Below, piece by piece: positions 1 through 11,887 of a stretch of 64,000 nt of DNA. The stretch comes from Mycolicibacterium parafortuitum (GTDB lineage Bacteria > Actinomycetota > Actinomycetes > Mycobacteriales > Mycobacteriaceae): contig NZ_AP022598.1 of assembly GCF_010725485.1 (NCBI RefSeq), positions 3,720,001 to 3,784,000 of the forward strand, given 5' to 3'. The position numbers and the translations under genes were made by a program. A model generated the notes under the pieces. The model did no database searches. It was not told where the DNA came from and saw only the letters and a list, made by a program, of their open reading frames with translations. Each line of letters opens with the position of its first letter. The first letter of the stretch is position 1.

Positions 1-59
1 CTATCGGGGCGGATCGGCGAGTCGGCGGGTATCCCGGGCTCGACACCCGCAGGTCGGCG

Positions 60-65
60 TAAGTT
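60..65 (+). promoter_or_regulatory. Candidate -10 hexamer of a leaderless promoter
   Basis: TAAGTT fits the mycobacterial TANNNT -10 pattern and ends 6 nt before the GTG at 72, so transcription would begin at or next to the start codon. No Shine-Dalgarno sequence is present. The remainder of 1-71 shows no gene; in M. tuberculosis the neighbour on this side (Rv2181) diverges, so a promoter region is expected here. Confidence 0.45.
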
Positions 66-71
66 TTCTGC

Positions 72-962
72 GTGCCCACGGACCCCGGACCCCACCTGGC
101 CTTCTTGGCGTCCATCCCGGAGTCGCGGCTGCCGCTGGTGTGCTGCCTCGTCGCGTTCATCCTGACGTTCTTCATCACCCGCACGATCGTGCGGTACATC
201 CGCAGCCATGCCGACAGCGATGCGCCGCGCAAGTGGTGGCAGCCGCGCAACATCTCGGCGGGCGGCGGGCTGCACATCCACCACGTGGTGATCGGTGTGG
301 TGCTGGTCATGGTCTCCGGGATCACGATGGTCACGATCGCTGTCGACGGCGGTGTACCCGAGTTCACGGCGGCGTCAATCCTGTTCGGGATCGGTGCGGC
401 GCTGGTGCTCGACGAGTTCGCGCTGATTCTGCACCTCCAGGACGTCTACTGGGCCGAGGACGGCCGCACGTCCGTCGACGCCGTGTTCGTCGCCGTCGCG
501 GTGGCGGGCCTGCTCGTGCTGGGCTTCAATCCGCTGTCGTTCTTCGACGTCGCGGACTGGCAGGAGGATCCGTCCTGGGTCACCCGCACCATCGTGGTGG
601 TCGCGGCGGTCGCGACCCTGGCGCTGGCGGTGATCGTGCTGCTCAAGGGCAAGGTGTGGACCGGCCTGATCGGTATGTTCATCACCCCGCTGCTGATCAT
701 CGGTGCGATCCGGCTGTCGCGCCCGCACGCGCCGTGGGCGCGTTGGCGCTACACCAAGCGACCGCGCAGAATGCACCGTGCCCTGGAACGGGAACGCTGG
801 CTGCGGCGCCCGGTGATCCAGGCCAAACTGTGGCTGCAGGATGCGATCGCCGGCATGCCGAAGTTTCCCGATGACGCGCTGGTCGACCAGCAACTCGACC
901 GCGAGATCCATGCCGCGCCCGCCCCGGGCGAACCCGAGCCCGCCCGACAGAAAGCCTCCTAG
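72..962 (+). CDS. Six-helix membrane protein of unknown function (Rv2180c-like)
   Basis: A 296-residue protein starting at GTG. Hydrophobic stretches near residues 20-40, 69-92, 101-121, 136-153, 172-191 and 196-214 predict six transmembrane helices. A basic then Pro/Ala-rich tail of about 80 residues follows and is probably cytoplasmic. A His-rich HIHH sequence (about 68-71) opens the second helix. Position next to the RNase AS and aroG genes matches M. tuberculosis Rv2180c, whose function is not known. The next gene starts 3 bp after this stop, so the two are probably co-transcribed. I see no catalytic motif and assign no function. Confidence 0.85.
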   Translation: MPTDPGPHLAFLASIPESRLPLVCCLVAFILTFFITRTIVRYIRSHADSDAPRKWWQPRNISAGGGLHIHHVVIGVVLVMVSGITMVTIAVDGGVPEFTAASILFGIGAALVLDEFALILHLQDVYWAEDGRTSVDAVFVAVAVAGLLVLGFNPLSFFDVADWQEDPSWVTRTIVVVAAVATLALAVIVLLKGKVWTGLIGMFITPLLIIGAIRLSRPHAPWARWRYTKRPRRMHRALERERWLRRPVIQAKLWLQDAIAGMPKFPDDALVDQQLDREIHAAPAPGEPEPARQKAS

Positions 963-965
963 AGA

Positions 966-1445
966 TTGCGGTACTTCTACGACACGGAATTCATCGACAA
1001 CGGCCGCACCATCGAGCTGATCTCGATCGGGGTGGCCGCCGAGGACGGCCGCGAGTACTACGCGATCTCCACGGAGTTCGACCCGCAGCGGGCCGGCAGT
1101 TGGGTGCGCAAGCACGTGCTGCCGAAGCTGCCGTCGCCGGCGTCGCCGCTGTGGCGCTCGCGCCGGACCATCCGCACCGAGCTGGAGGACTTCTTCGGCA
1201 TCGACGGCGACGAGCCGATCGAGCTGTGGGCCTGGGTGGGTGCCTACGACCACGTGGTGTTGTGCCAGCTGTGGGGCCCGATGACGGATCTGCCGCCCGC
1301 CATCCCGCGGTTCACCAGGGAACTGCGCCAGTTCTGGGAGGACCGCGGGTGCCCGCGGATGCCGCCCCGGCCCCGCGACGCGCACGACGCACTGGTCGAC
1401 GCCAAGCACAACCTGGTGCGTTATCGCCTGATGACCGGCCAGTAA
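966..1445 (+). CDS. DEDDh 3'-5' exoribonuclease, RNase AS (Rv2179c-like)
   Basis: A 159-residue single-domain nuclease starting at TTG. The DEDDh catalytic set is visible: D6 and E8 in YDTEFID, D95 in GAYDH, and H140 with D145 in AHDALVDAKHN, where the His lies five residues before the last Asp. These residues bind two divalent metals and cleave RNA from the 3' end. The M. tuberculosis orthologue Rv2179c has the same length and genomic neighbours and is described as an adenylate-specific 3'-5' exoribonuclease (RNase AS). It lies 3 bp after the membrane protein gene and 12 bp before aroG, so one transcript probably carries all three. RNA specificity is taken from the family, not seen here. Confidence 0.9.
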   Translation: MRYFYDTEFIDNGRTIELISIGVAAEDGREYYAISTEFDPQRAGSWVRKHVLPKLPSPASPLWRSRRTIRTELEDFFGIDGDEPIELWAWVGAYDHVVLCQLWGPMTDLPPAIPRFTRELRQFWEDRGCPRMPPRPRDAHDALVDAKHNLVRYRLMTGQ

Positions 1446-4048
<2,603 letters not shown>

Positions 4049-4095
4049 CGGCCCATGGTACGAGCCAGGATCGCGACAGTGTCGGCGCGGAGCCC

Positions 4096-4101
4096 TAGAC
4101 T
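4096..4101 (+). promoter_or_regulatory. Candidate -10 hexamer, leaderless promoter of the wHTH gene
   Basis: TAGACT fits TANNNT and lies 7 nt before the ATG at 4109, which would place the transcription start on the A of the start codon. No Shine-Dalgarno sequence occurs in this gap. The whole divergent intergenic space to pknL is only 60 bp. Confidence 0.5.
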
Positions 4102-4108
4102 CTGTGCG

Positions 4109-4513
4109 ATGAGCAGCATCCCGACTGCCGATGACGTCCTTGATCCCGACGAAGCCGTGTACGAACTGTCCGAGGTGGCCAAGCTGTTGGGCATCCCGGT
4201 GTCCAAGGTGCAACAGCAGTTACGCGAAGGCCATCTGGCGGCGGTGCGCCGCAACCGGACCGTGGTCGTGCCGAAGGCGTTCTTCGACTCGTCCGGCCAC
4301 GTGGTGAAGAGCCTGGCCGGCCTGCTGGTCGTCTTGCATGACGGGGGATACACCGAGACCGAGATCATGCGGTGGCTCTTCACCCCTGATCCGTCGCTGT
4401 CGATCCGCCGCGACGGCGACCCCGAGCCGAAGGCTAGTGCGCGTCCGGTTGACGCGTTGCACTCGCATCAGGCTCGTGAGGTGGTCCGCCGCGCTCAGGC
4501 GATGGCGTACTGA
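4109..4513 (+). CDS. Winged-helix DNA-binding protein, PknL substrate (Rv2175c-like)
   Basis: A 134-residue protein with a helix-turn-helix segment at about 19-45 (ELSEVAKLLGIPVSKVQQQL) followed by a wing. In M. tuberculosis the orthologue Rv2175c binds DNA and is phosphorylated by PknL on a threonine in its flexible N-terminus, which lowers DNA binding. T6 here is the likely equivalent. It is divergent from pknL, and the pair forms a kinase-substrate module. The last 80 bp overlap the 3' end of mptA on the opposite strand, an unusually long tail-to-tail overlap. Target genes are unknown. Confidence 0.9.
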   Translation: MSSIPTADDVLDPDEAVYELSEVAKLLGIPVSKVQQQLREGHLAAVRRNRTVVVPKAFFDSSGHVVKSLAGLLVVLHDGGYTETEIMRWLFTPDPSLSIRRDGDPEPKASARPVDALHSHQAREVVRRAQAMAY

Positions 4514-5975
4514 CCTCGCCTGCCTCCGGCTGCTTGGAGAGCCAGTACCAGGCCGCCGCGGCGCAGGCGCAGGCCAGCAGCACGTGCGTCCACGAGTACA
4601 TGCCGTGGGCGCCGTCGGGCCGCCAGATCACGGTGATCCACGTGGAGAAGCCCGCGATGAGCGCGATCGCGCGGCGGGACTGGGCCAGCGCCGCGATCAC
4701 CGCCAGCGGCCAGGTGTAGTACCAGGGCAGCGCGGCCGGAACGAACAGCACCACCACCACCATCACCCACGCGATGCCCATCAGCGCGTCGCGGTCGGTG
4801 CGGCGGTAGCGCCACCACAGCAGCGGTGCCGCGATCGCGATCGCGGCGATGCCGAGGATGCGGGTCGCCTCCAGCACGGCGTAGAAGTTCACCGGGATGA
4901 CGAGGCCGACGACGGCGTTGGTGACGTTGGCGATCGCGGTCGGGATGGTCAGCCAGTTGATGATCTTCACCGAGCCCGCCAGTGCGGTCAGCCAGCCCAG
5001 CCCGACGCCGGCGGCCAGCGACAGCACCGCGAACACCGCGACGAACACCACCAGTGATGCCGCGGTCGCGGCGGCGAACGCCTTGGCCGGGCGCAACCCG
5101 CGATGGTCACGCAGTCGGCGCGCCCACACCCACACCATGAACGGAAGCGCGAGTCCCGCCGTCGCTTTGACCGCGACCGCGACGGCGATCAGGGTGACGC
5201 CTGCGACGTTGCGGCCGCCGAAGCACAGCGCGATGCCGGCCATCATCAGCCCGACCATCAGCATCTCGTTGTGCACGCCGCCCATCAGATGGATGATCAC
5301 GAGCGGGTTGAGCACCGCGATCCACAGCGCGGCCGCGCCGCTGGCGCCGACATGGCGGGCCACTCGGGGCGCCGCCCAGATCAGCAGCGCCAGCCCGGGC
5401 AGCATGCACAGTCGCAGCAGCATGGTGCCGGCGACGACGTCGTTGCCGACGAGCATCGTGACGAACTTCGCGACGAGGATGAACGCGGGACCGTACGGCG
5501 CGGTCGTCGTGGTCCAGATCGGGCTGACGTCGTCGAGCAGTGAGTTCGGGTTCTCGATCGGGCCGACGACATAGGGGTCGAACCCGTCGCGCAGCAGCGC
5601 GCCCTGCGCCAGGTACGAATACGTGTCGCGGCTGAACAGCGGCACACTGAGCAGCAGTGGGGTCAACCAGAACGCCGTGGTCGCCAGCATCGTGTATTCG
5701 GTTGCGGTGCGGTCGATCACGCGCCGGCCCAGCCACACCCATGCGCTGAGCATCAACGCGACGCCGGCCCACAGCAGCACCGAGGACACGACCAGGCCGT
5801 GGCCGAATCGCAGCCAGGACAGGTGCAGCGACTCCAGCAGCGGATCGTGCAACCGGGTGCTGCCCGCGCCGAGGCCGCCGGCGGTCAGCAGTACCGCGCC
5901 GAGCGCGCCGACGAGCGCGGGGCGTCCCTGCGGGGACAGCGTGAATTCTTTGAGACGTGTGATGCTCGCGGTCAT
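4434..5975 (-). CDS. mptA: Alpha-(1->6)-mannosyltransferase of lipomannan synthesis
   Basis: A 513-residue multi-pass protein with about a dozen hydrophobic segments. It matches the polyprenyl-phosphate-mannose-dependent GT-C mannosyltransferase MptA (Rv2174, 516 residues) in length and position. MptA elongates the alpha-1,6-mannan core of lipomannan and lipoarabinomannan on the outer face of the membrane. The first extracytoplasmic loop after helix 1 is where GT-C enzymes carry their acidic catalytic residues. The start is 4 bp downstream of the idsA2 stop, so it is translated from the same operon. The C-terminal 30 residues are polar and Pro-rich, and their coding region overlaps the opposite wHTH gene by 80 bp. 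Confidence 0.93.
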   Translation of the reverse strand: MTASITRLKEFTLSPQGRPALVGALGAVLLTAGGLGAGSTRLHDPLLESLHLSWLRFGHGLVVSSVLLWAGVALMLSAWVWLGRRVIDRTATEYTMLATTAFWLTPLLLSVPLFSRDTYSYLAQGALLRDGFDPYVVGPIENPNSLLDDVSPIWTTTTAPYGPAFILVAKFVTMLVGNDVVAGTMLLRLCMLPGLALLIWAAPRVARHVGASGAAALWIAVLNPLVIIHLMGGVHNEMLMVGLMMAGIALCFGGRNVAGVTLIAVAVAVKATAGLALPFMVWVWARRLRDHRGLRPAKAFAAATAASLVVFVAVFAVLSLAAGVGLGWLTALAGSVKIINWLTIPTAIANVTNAVVGLVIPVNFYAVLEATRILGIAAIAIAAPLLWWRYRRTDRDALMGIAWVMVVVVLFVPAALPWYYTWPLAVIAALAQSRRAIALIAGFSTWITVIWRPDGAHGMYSWTHVLLACACAAAAWYWLSKQPEAGEVSTPSPERGGPPHEPDASATRQPDAH

Positions 5976-5979
5976 GCGT

Positions 5980-7086
<1,107 letters not shown>

Positions 7087-7102
7087 TCAAACCCCCGACT
7101 GT

Positions 7103-7798
7103 TCAGCGTAAAGCCTTCGGCTCCGGTGAGTCGCCCGGCCGCGGGGATCGGTCTCTGCTGTTGTAGGCCAGCCACCCGGTGATCCCGGCGACCAGCAGCG
7201 ACGCGACGCCCAACCAGATCGCCGCACCGGTGAACGACCTGGCGCTGGGATCGGTGTAGCGGGCCTGGGCGGTCATCGTGCTGACCACGCCGGGGCGCAG
7301 CTTCCACTCGACCACCGAGGACGAGATCTGGTCGCCGTTGGTGGAGGTGACCTCACCGGGGAACGCCACCGACAACGACACGTCGGCTTCGGGGTCGTTC
7401 AGCGAGGTCAGATCGACGCGGCCCTCCAGGATCACCAGGTCGCCCGCGCGGCGCAGGGAGATGTCCACTCCGGCGGCGTCCCGGTTCATCGCCGCCAGCT
7501 GCGGCAGTTCGGCGAAGGTCAGGTCCGAGAACGTTGCCTGCGAGCCGACGTAGTCGTCTCTGCTGTATTCGGAGATCGCGACCTTCTGCGCGAACGGCAG
7601 GTTGTTGAGCAGCTGCGGGCCCTGGTCGTCGTCATCGCGGGGGATCGACGCGGCGATGATCTGACCGGAGACGCGGTCGTTGGGCGACACGGTGATGGAG
7701 GCCCGGACACGGACACAACCGATCAGCGAAGGCGCGAGCACCAACAGCATCAGCATCAGCGCGAGCAGTCGCCTGCCGGTGCGGGGACGGGTCAGCAC
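7103..7798 (-). CDS. lppM: Lipoprotein LppM
   Basis: A 231-residue lipoprotein starting at GTG (7798). Residues 10-28 form a signal peptide ending in a lipobox, SLIGC, with lipidated C28. A beta-rich extracytoplasmic domain follows, then a second hydrophobic helix at about 190-212 and a short basic tail, so the protein has a lipid anchor and a transmembrane anchor. M. tuberculosis LppM (Rv2171) has this layout and has been linked to phagosome manipulation. In a probably environmental species the role is more likely envelope maintenance, which I infer from its operon with idsA2 and mptA. The gap to idsA2 is 43 bp. Confidence 0.9.
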   Translation of the reverse strand: MLTRPRTGRRLLALMLMLLVLAPSLIGCVRVRASITVSPNDRVSGQIIAASIPRDDDDQGPQLLNNLPFAQKVAISEYSRDDYVGSQATFSDLTFAELPQLAAMNRDAAGVDISLRRAGDLVILEGRVDLTSLNDPEADVSLSVAFPGEVTSTNGDQISSSVVEWKLRPGVVSTMTAQARYTDPSARSFTGAAIWLGVASLLVAGITGWLAYNSRDRSPRPGDSPEPKALR

Positions 7799-7824
7799 CT
7801 GGTCATCGTGCCAGACGGACTCGT

Positions 7825-8526
7825 TCAGGTCAGCGGGAGTGTGCGGCCGAGGATCGCGAACGCACGGGGGTCGCCCGCAAAGTGGTATCCGCGGATGACG
7901 TCGGTGAAGCCGAGCCGGCGGTACAGCCGCCAGGCCCGGTTGTCCTCACCGTTGATCTCCGGGGTGGACAACAGCACCTGCCGTTCGGTGCGTCCGTCGA
8001 GCAACCGGCGGATCAGCGCCTCCCCGAGGCCGCGGCCCTGGGCGTGCGGGTGGATGTGCAGTTCGGTGAGCTCGAAGTAGCTGGTCATCAACTCCTCGAT
8101 GCGCGACCCGTCGGCGCCGCTGCGGCGCAGCCCCGAGATGACCTGCTGCTGCCACCACTGGTCGGGGGCGCCGCAGTAGCCGTAGGCGATCCCGAGCATC
8201 GGGGCGCTCGGTGGGGGAGCGTCTGGTGTGTCCCCGGCCATCTCGTCGGGGACCTCGACCGCGGCCACGGCCTTCCAGCCCTGCCTGCGGATGTGCTCCA
8301 GCCACATGGACGCCCGCTGGTGCTCGGTGCCGCGCGGGTAGCGCATGGCGTCGACGTAGATGGCCAGCGCGTCGCCGAGACGCTGCTGCATATCGGCGGG
8401 CGACAGATCGATCAGACGTGTCGCCAAGGGTTCGCCCTCCCGGAGTTGGATCGTGCGGCCGCCTCCATTATTCGGGAAGTGGATGCGCTGACTTCCACCA
8501 GCGGTGTACGTCATAGAATCGGGCAC
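7825..8526 (-). CDS. GNAT-family N-acetyltransferase (Rv2170-like)
   Basis: A 233-residue acetyltransferase. The acetyl-CoA pyrophosphate loop is HPHAQGRGLGEALIRRL (about 164-180), preceded by the beta-strand ELTELHI. The C-terminal part, RAWRLYRRLGF, is the usual GNAT motif B. A GTG at 8526 and an ATG at 8514 are both possible starts, and the ATG would give 229 residues. The syntenic M. tuberculosis protein Rv2170 has been reported to acetylate isocitrate dehydrogenase; whether that holds here is unknown. It is the first gene of the leftward operon and diverges from the DUF3040 gene. Confidence 0.88.
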   Translation of the reverse strand: MPDSMTYTAGGSQRIHFPNNGGGRTIQLREGEPLATRLIDLSPADMQQRLGDALAIYVDAMRYPRGTEHQRASMWLEHIRRQGWKAVAAVEVPDEMAGDTPDAPPPSAPMLGIAYGYCGAPDQWWQQQVISGLRRSGADGSRIEELMTSYFELTELHIHPHAQGRGLGEALIRRLLDGRTERQVLLSTPEINGEDNRAWRLYRRLGFTDVIRGYHFAGDPRAFAILGRTLPLT

Positions 8527-8558
8527 TGAAGTAGGTGGTACGGCTTAGTTTCACCTCG

Positions 8559-8570
8559 TATCATTACTGT
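8559..8570 (+). promoter_or_regulatory. Two abutting candidate -10 hexamers for the DUF3040 gene
   Basis: TATCAT (8559-8564) and TACTGT (8565-8570) both fit TANNNT. They would give a transcript with a 5' leader of about 70 nt before the ATG at 8646. No good -35 is visible at standard spacing. The same stretch is the upstream region of the divergent acetyltransferase gene. Confidence 0.35.
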
Positions 8571-8645
8571 TAAGTGCCCGTACACGCGGGCATGCATGAT
8601 TTCTTCGAACGACTGCGACGCCCCCACGGCAAGAGGGAGGGACGA

Positions 8646-9047
8646 ATGCCACTCTCCGATCATGAGCAGCGCATGCTCGACCAGATCGAGAGCGCGCTCT
8701 ATGCCGAGGACCCCAAGTTCGCGTCGAGCGTTCGGGGCGGCACTTTGCGCGCTCCGTCGACGCGGCGCCGTCTGCAAGGCGTCGCCCTGTTCGTGCTCGG
8801 CCTGGCGATGCTGGTGTCCGGTGTCGCGTTCAGGGCGACCTGGATCGGCAGCCTGCCCGTGCTGTCGGTGATCGGCTTCATCGTGATGTTCGGCGGTGTC
8901 ATCTTCGCGATCACCGGGCCGCGCGTCGGCAAGGGCGAGCGGATCCCCAACGATCTGGCAGCTCAGCGTCAGAAACGTGCCAAGGGTGCCGGCGGTTCGT
9001 TCACCAGTCGGATGGAAGACCGGTTCCGCCGCCGCTTCGACGAGTAG
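8646..9047 (+). CDS. DUF3040 two-helix membrane protein (Rv2169c-like)
   Basis: A 133-residue protein. I chose ATG 8646 over an upstream in-frame ATG because a strong AGGGAGGGACGA ribosome-binding site sits just before it and the sequence MPLSDHEQRMLDQIE is the conserved DUF3040 start. Two transmembrane helices span about residues 43-63 and 68-90, between a short acidic N-terminus and a basic C-terminal tail. The family is restricted to actinobacteria and has no established function. The gene is monocistronic: an intrinsic terminator follows at 9065-9097. Confidence 0.9.
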   Translation: MPLSDHEQRMLDQIESALYAEDPKFASSVRGGTLRAPSTRRRLQGVALFVLGLAMLVSGVAFRATWIGSLPVLSVIGFIVMFGGVIFAITGPRVGKGERIPNDLAAQRQKRAKGAGGSFTSRMEDRFRRRFDE

Positions 9048-9064
9048 ACCCTCCACCTGGAACA

Positions 9065-9097
9065 GGGGCAGCCCATAGGGCTGCCCCTTCTTTTTTG
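9065..9097 (+). terminator. Intrinsic terminator after the DUF3040 gene
   Basis: A perfect 10-bp stem, GGGGCAGCCC (9065-9074) with GGGCTGCCCC (9078-9087), a 3-nt ATA loop, and the T-rich run TTCTTTTTT (9088-9096). This is a classical Rho-independent terminator and the only convincing one in the window. It insulates the division cluster from upstream transcription. Confidence 0.95.
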
Positions 9098-9240
9098 CCC
9101 CACATCTCCCCACCGGGGCTATTTGCCCAGGTGACCGCCGTTGATGCGAGGTCGGCGGCGCTCCGGCGTCGGCGTCCCACGATGGCGAAAGCCCTGGAAG
9201 TGGGGGATGGGTGGAAACGCGCGGCAGTATTTGGAGCAAA

Positions 9241-9267
9241 GTGGGGGATTGTGGGGTAAAGTGGCGG
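9241..9267 (+). promoter_or_regulatory. MraZ operator: three direct repeats with 10-bp period
   Basis: GTGGGGG (9241), GTGGGGT (9251) and GTGGCGG (9261) lie exactly 10 bp apart, 62-88 bp before mraZ. MraZ is known to bind direct TGGGN repeats separated by 5 nt upstream of its own operon in other bacteria. The middle spacer holds TAAAGT (9257-9262), which could be a -10 element inside the operator, so binding would block initiation. A further TGGGGGATGGG copy lies at 9201-9211. The remainder of 9098-9328 has no gene. Confidence 0.75.
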
Positions 9268-9328
9268 ACAACGGAGCGACCGGAGTTCCGTTACAGCAAG
9301 GCTTGAGCGAGGGCTGCGAGGTGGCGAG

Positions 9329-9763
9329 ATGTTCTTCGGCACCTACACGCCCAAGCTCGATGACAAAGGGCGGCTGACGTTGCCCGCCAAGTTTCGCGAC
9401 GCGCTGGCAGGAGGGTTGATGGTCACCAAGAGCCAAGATCACAGCCTGGCTGTCCACCCGCGGGCCGAGTTCGAGGAGATGATCGCCGAGATCTCGTCGA
9501 AGGCCAAGCGCGGAAATCCCCAGGCACGCGCGTATCTGCGCAACCTGGCCGCAAGCACCGACGAGCAGTACCCCGATGCACAAGGCCGCATCACGTTGTC
9601 ACCTGAACACCGCCGCTACGCGAACCTGTCCAAGGAGTGCGTGGTGATCGGTTCGATCGACTTCCTGGAGATCTGGGACGCCCAGGCCTGGCAGGAATAC
9701 CAGGAGCTACACGAAGAGAACTTCTCCGCGGCCAGCGATGAAGCACTCGGCGACATCCTCTGA
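9329..9763 (+). CDS. mraZ: Transcriptional regulator MraZ
   Basis: A 144-residue protein with two SpoVT/AbrB-like halves: [25 protein letters not shown] at 2-26 and the second [13 protein letters not shown] near 83-95, each with the D-x-x-G-R signature. It oligomerises into rings and represses or tunes its own dcw operon by binding TGGGN repeats such as those at 9241-9267. The GAGGTGGCGAG before the ATG serves as ribosome-binding site. It is the first gene of the cluster and overlaps the annotated start of rsmH by 26 bp. Confidence 0.97.
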   Translation: MFFGTYTPKLDDKGRLTLPAKFRDALAGGLMVTKSQDHSLAVHPRAEFEEMIAEISSKAKRGNPQARAYLRNLAASTDEQYPDAQGRITLSPEHRRYANLSKECVVIGSIDFLEIWDAQAWQEYQELHEENFSAASDEALGDIL

Positions 9764-10871
9764 TCTGGCCCCCGGCCCGCAGGCCCGTGCAGTGTGGCCT
9801 CTGTCCGATCCGGCCCTGACGTACTTCCCCGACGTCAGGTTCGCGCTCTCGGGCAGGGACCTCACTGCAGGGGCCGCCCCGATTCCTCGAAGTGCAGCCA
9901 TGGTGGATGACCAGCCTCATATCCCGGTCCTGCTGGACCGGTGCGTCGAACTTCTGGCGCCTGCCCTGACGCGCGTCAGCGCCGACGGGGCCGGGGCGAC
10001 GATCGTCGACGCCACCCTCGGCGCCGGCGGACATTCGGAACGATTCCTGACGCAGTTCCCGGCCGTGCGCCTGATCGGACTCGACCGCGACCCCGACGCG
10101 CTGCACATCGCCGGACAGCGGCTGGCGCCGTTCGCCGACCGGGTCACGCTGGTGCGCACCCGCTACGACGGGATCGCCGACGCGGTGGCCACTGCCGCGG
10201 GCGGCAGTGTGGACGCGATCCTGTTCGACCTCGGAGTGTCCTCGATGCAGCTCGACCGGGTCGAGCGCGGATTCTCCTACGCCAGCGACGCGCCGCTGGA
10301 CATGCGGATGGATTCCGGATCGGATCTGACCGCCGCCCAGATCCTGAACACCTACGACGAACGGGCGCTGGCCCGGGTGCTGCGCGAGTACGGCGAGGAG
10401 AAGTTCGCCGGCCGCATCGCCGCGCATGTCGTCCGGCGCCGCAAGACCGAGCCGTTCGAGACCACCGGACAACTGGTCGAACTTCTCTACCAGGCCATCC
10501 CGGCCCCGGCCCGCCGCACCGGCGGCCATCCCGCCAAACGCACGTTCCAGGCGCTGCGCATCGAGGTCAACGCGGAGCTGGACTCGCTGCGTGCCGCGAT
10601 CCCGGCGGCGCTGCGATCGCTGCGCCCGCACGGCCGGCTGGCGGTGATGGCCTATCAGTCGCTGGAGGACCGGATCGTCAAGACGGCCTTCGCCGCCGCG
10701 ACCGCGTCGCGCACCCCGCCCGGGCTGCCGGTCGAATTGCCAGGGCACGGGCCCGAATTCACCGCGCTGACCCGCGGTGCCGAGCGCGCCGACGCAGAAG
10801 AGATCGAACGGAATCCGAGAAGCGCCCCCGTCCGGTTGCGCGCAGTGGAAAAAGTTGGGGGAGAGCGATGA
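9738..10871 (+). CDS. rsmH: 16S rRNA (cytosine-1402-N4)-methyltransferase
   Basis: A SAM-dependent methyltransferase that modifies C1402 in the ribosomal P site. The fold begins at [17 protein letters not shown]; the SAM loop is [15 protein letters not shown], followed by LDRDPDAL and [11 protein letters not shown], all typical of RsmH. From ATG 9738 the protein has 377 residues. From the internal ATG at 9900 it has 323, nearer the usual 310-320. Neither start has a good ribosome-binding site, and the extra 54 residues (Pro/Ala-rich) resemble the long N-termini annotated in other mycobacteria. The stop overlaps the next start by ATGA. Confidence 0.93.
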   Translation: MKHSATSSDLAPGPQARAVWPLSDPALTYFPDVRFALSGRDLTAGAAPIPRSAAMVDDQPHIPVLLDRCVELLAPALTRVSADGAGATIVDATLGAGGHSERFLTQFPAVRLIGLDRDPDALHIAGQRLAPFADRVTLVRTRYDGIADAVATAAGGSVDAILFDLGVSSMQLDRVERGFSYASDAPLDMRMDSGSDLTAAQILNTYDERALARVLREYGEEKFAGRIAAHVVRRRKTEPFETTGQLVELLYQAIPAPARRTGGHPAKRTFQALRIEVNAELDSLRAAIPAALRSLRPHGRLAVMAYQSLEDRIVKTAFAAATASRTPPGLPVELPGHGPEFTALTRGAERADAEEIERNPRSAPVRLRAVEKVGGER

Positions 10872-11887
10872 AGGCGAAGAAGCCACCACGCGACGGCGTC
10901 CGCACCCGCGACAGGGAGCGCACAGCGCAGCCACGGGCCAAGCGCGCCGGCGTGCGCGAGGCCAAGCGGATGCCCACCGACGCTCCGCCGCGCGGCCGCA
11001 AGGCAACCCGTGACGGGCGCCCGCAGCGGTCGGCGCCGCGGTCCACACCGTCCTCGCGCCCGGTCGACACCCCGGCACGGCCGAAGAGCGCGACCCAGGC
11101 CAAGGCGCGCGCCAAGGCCCGGAAGGCCAAGGCTCCCAAGGTTGTTCGGCCCCCGCTGCGTGAACGGCTGCTGGTCCGGCTGGCCTCGATCGACCTGAAC
11201 CCGCGTCGCCTGGTCTCGCGGGTGCCGTTCGTCGTGCTGGTCATCGCGGCGCTCGGCGTCGGTCTCGGCGTGACACTGTGGCTGTCCACCGACGCGGCCG
11301 AACGGTCCTACCGGCTCGGCAGCGCACGCCAGGTCAACCAGGCTCTGATGCAGCAGAAAGAGGCGCTCGAGCGCGACGTGCTGCAGGCCCAGGCCGCGCC
11401 TGCGCTCGCCGAGGCGGCCCGCGAGCTGGGCATGATCCCGTCCCGGGACACCGCGCACCTGGTGCAGGATCCGGCCGGCAACTGGGTGGTGGTCGGCACG
11501 CCCAAACCGGCCGAAGGCGTTCCGCCGCCCCCGTTGAACCCGCCGCTGCCCGATCCGGTGCCTCCGGCCCCGCCCGCCCCGCGCGTCGTGGAGCCCCGCG
11601 AGGTGCCGGTACGCGTGCCGACGGCGCCGTCCGCCGGACTGCCCGCGCTGCCGCTGGCAGTGCCGGGACTCGAAGTGCCGCAAGTTCTTCCGGTTCCCGG
11701 CGCTGTTCCCGGTGTGGTACCGCCCGGCGCCGTGCTGCCTGCCGTACCGCAGCCCGGGGAGATGCCGCACGCGGTGTCGGGAGATCTGCCGATGCCGGGT
11801 CCGATCGAACCCGCACCTGCACCCGCGCCGATTCCCGCTCCCGTGCCCGAGCCGGCGCCCGTGCCGGTGCCCGAGGCGGGCGTGTGA
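10868..11887 (+). CDS. ftsL: FtsL-like division protein with Pro-rich periplasmic tail
   Basis: A 339-residue bitopic protein in the ftsL slot between rsmH and pbpB. It has a strongly basic, disordered cytoplasmic segment (1-100), one transmembrane helix near 115-138, then a short coiled coil, [19 protein letters not shown] (about 152-170), the FtsL leucine-zipper region. The last 130 residues are almost only Pro, Ala and Val, an extension absent from classical FtsL. The M. tuberculosis counterpart Rv2164c has the same design. It is expected to bind FtsQ and FtsB-like partners and activate FtsWI. Start ATG 10868 and stop both form 4-nt overlaps with neighbours. Confidence 0.88.
   Translation: MKAKKPPRDGVRTRDRERTAQPRAKRAGVREAKRMPTDAPPRGRKATRDGRPQRSAPRSTPSSRPVDTPARPKSATQAKARAKARKAKAPKVVRPPLRERLLVRLASIDLNPRRLVSRVPFVVLVIAALGVGLGVTLWLSTDAAERSYRLGSARQVNQALMQQKEALERDVLQAQAAPALAEAARELGMIPSRDTAHLVQDPAGNWVVVGTPKPAEGVPPPPLNPPLPDPVPPAPPAPRVVEPREVPVRVPTAPSAGLPALPLAVPGLEVPQVLPVPGAVPGVVPPGAVLPAVPQPGEMPHAVSGDLPMPGPIEPAPAPAPIPAPVPEPAPVPVPEAGV

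Noticed and set aside
4049..4213. Longer PknL N-terminus starting at 4213
   Set aside because: The extension runs across the divergent promoter and into the neighbouring gene, and the known orthologue starts close to 4048.
11520..11880. Repetitive CCG/CCC-rich DNA that looks like an array
   Set aside because: It is the Pro/Ala codon run of the FtsL-like tail; repeat units are irregular, with no constant repeat and spacer, so it is not a CRISPR array.
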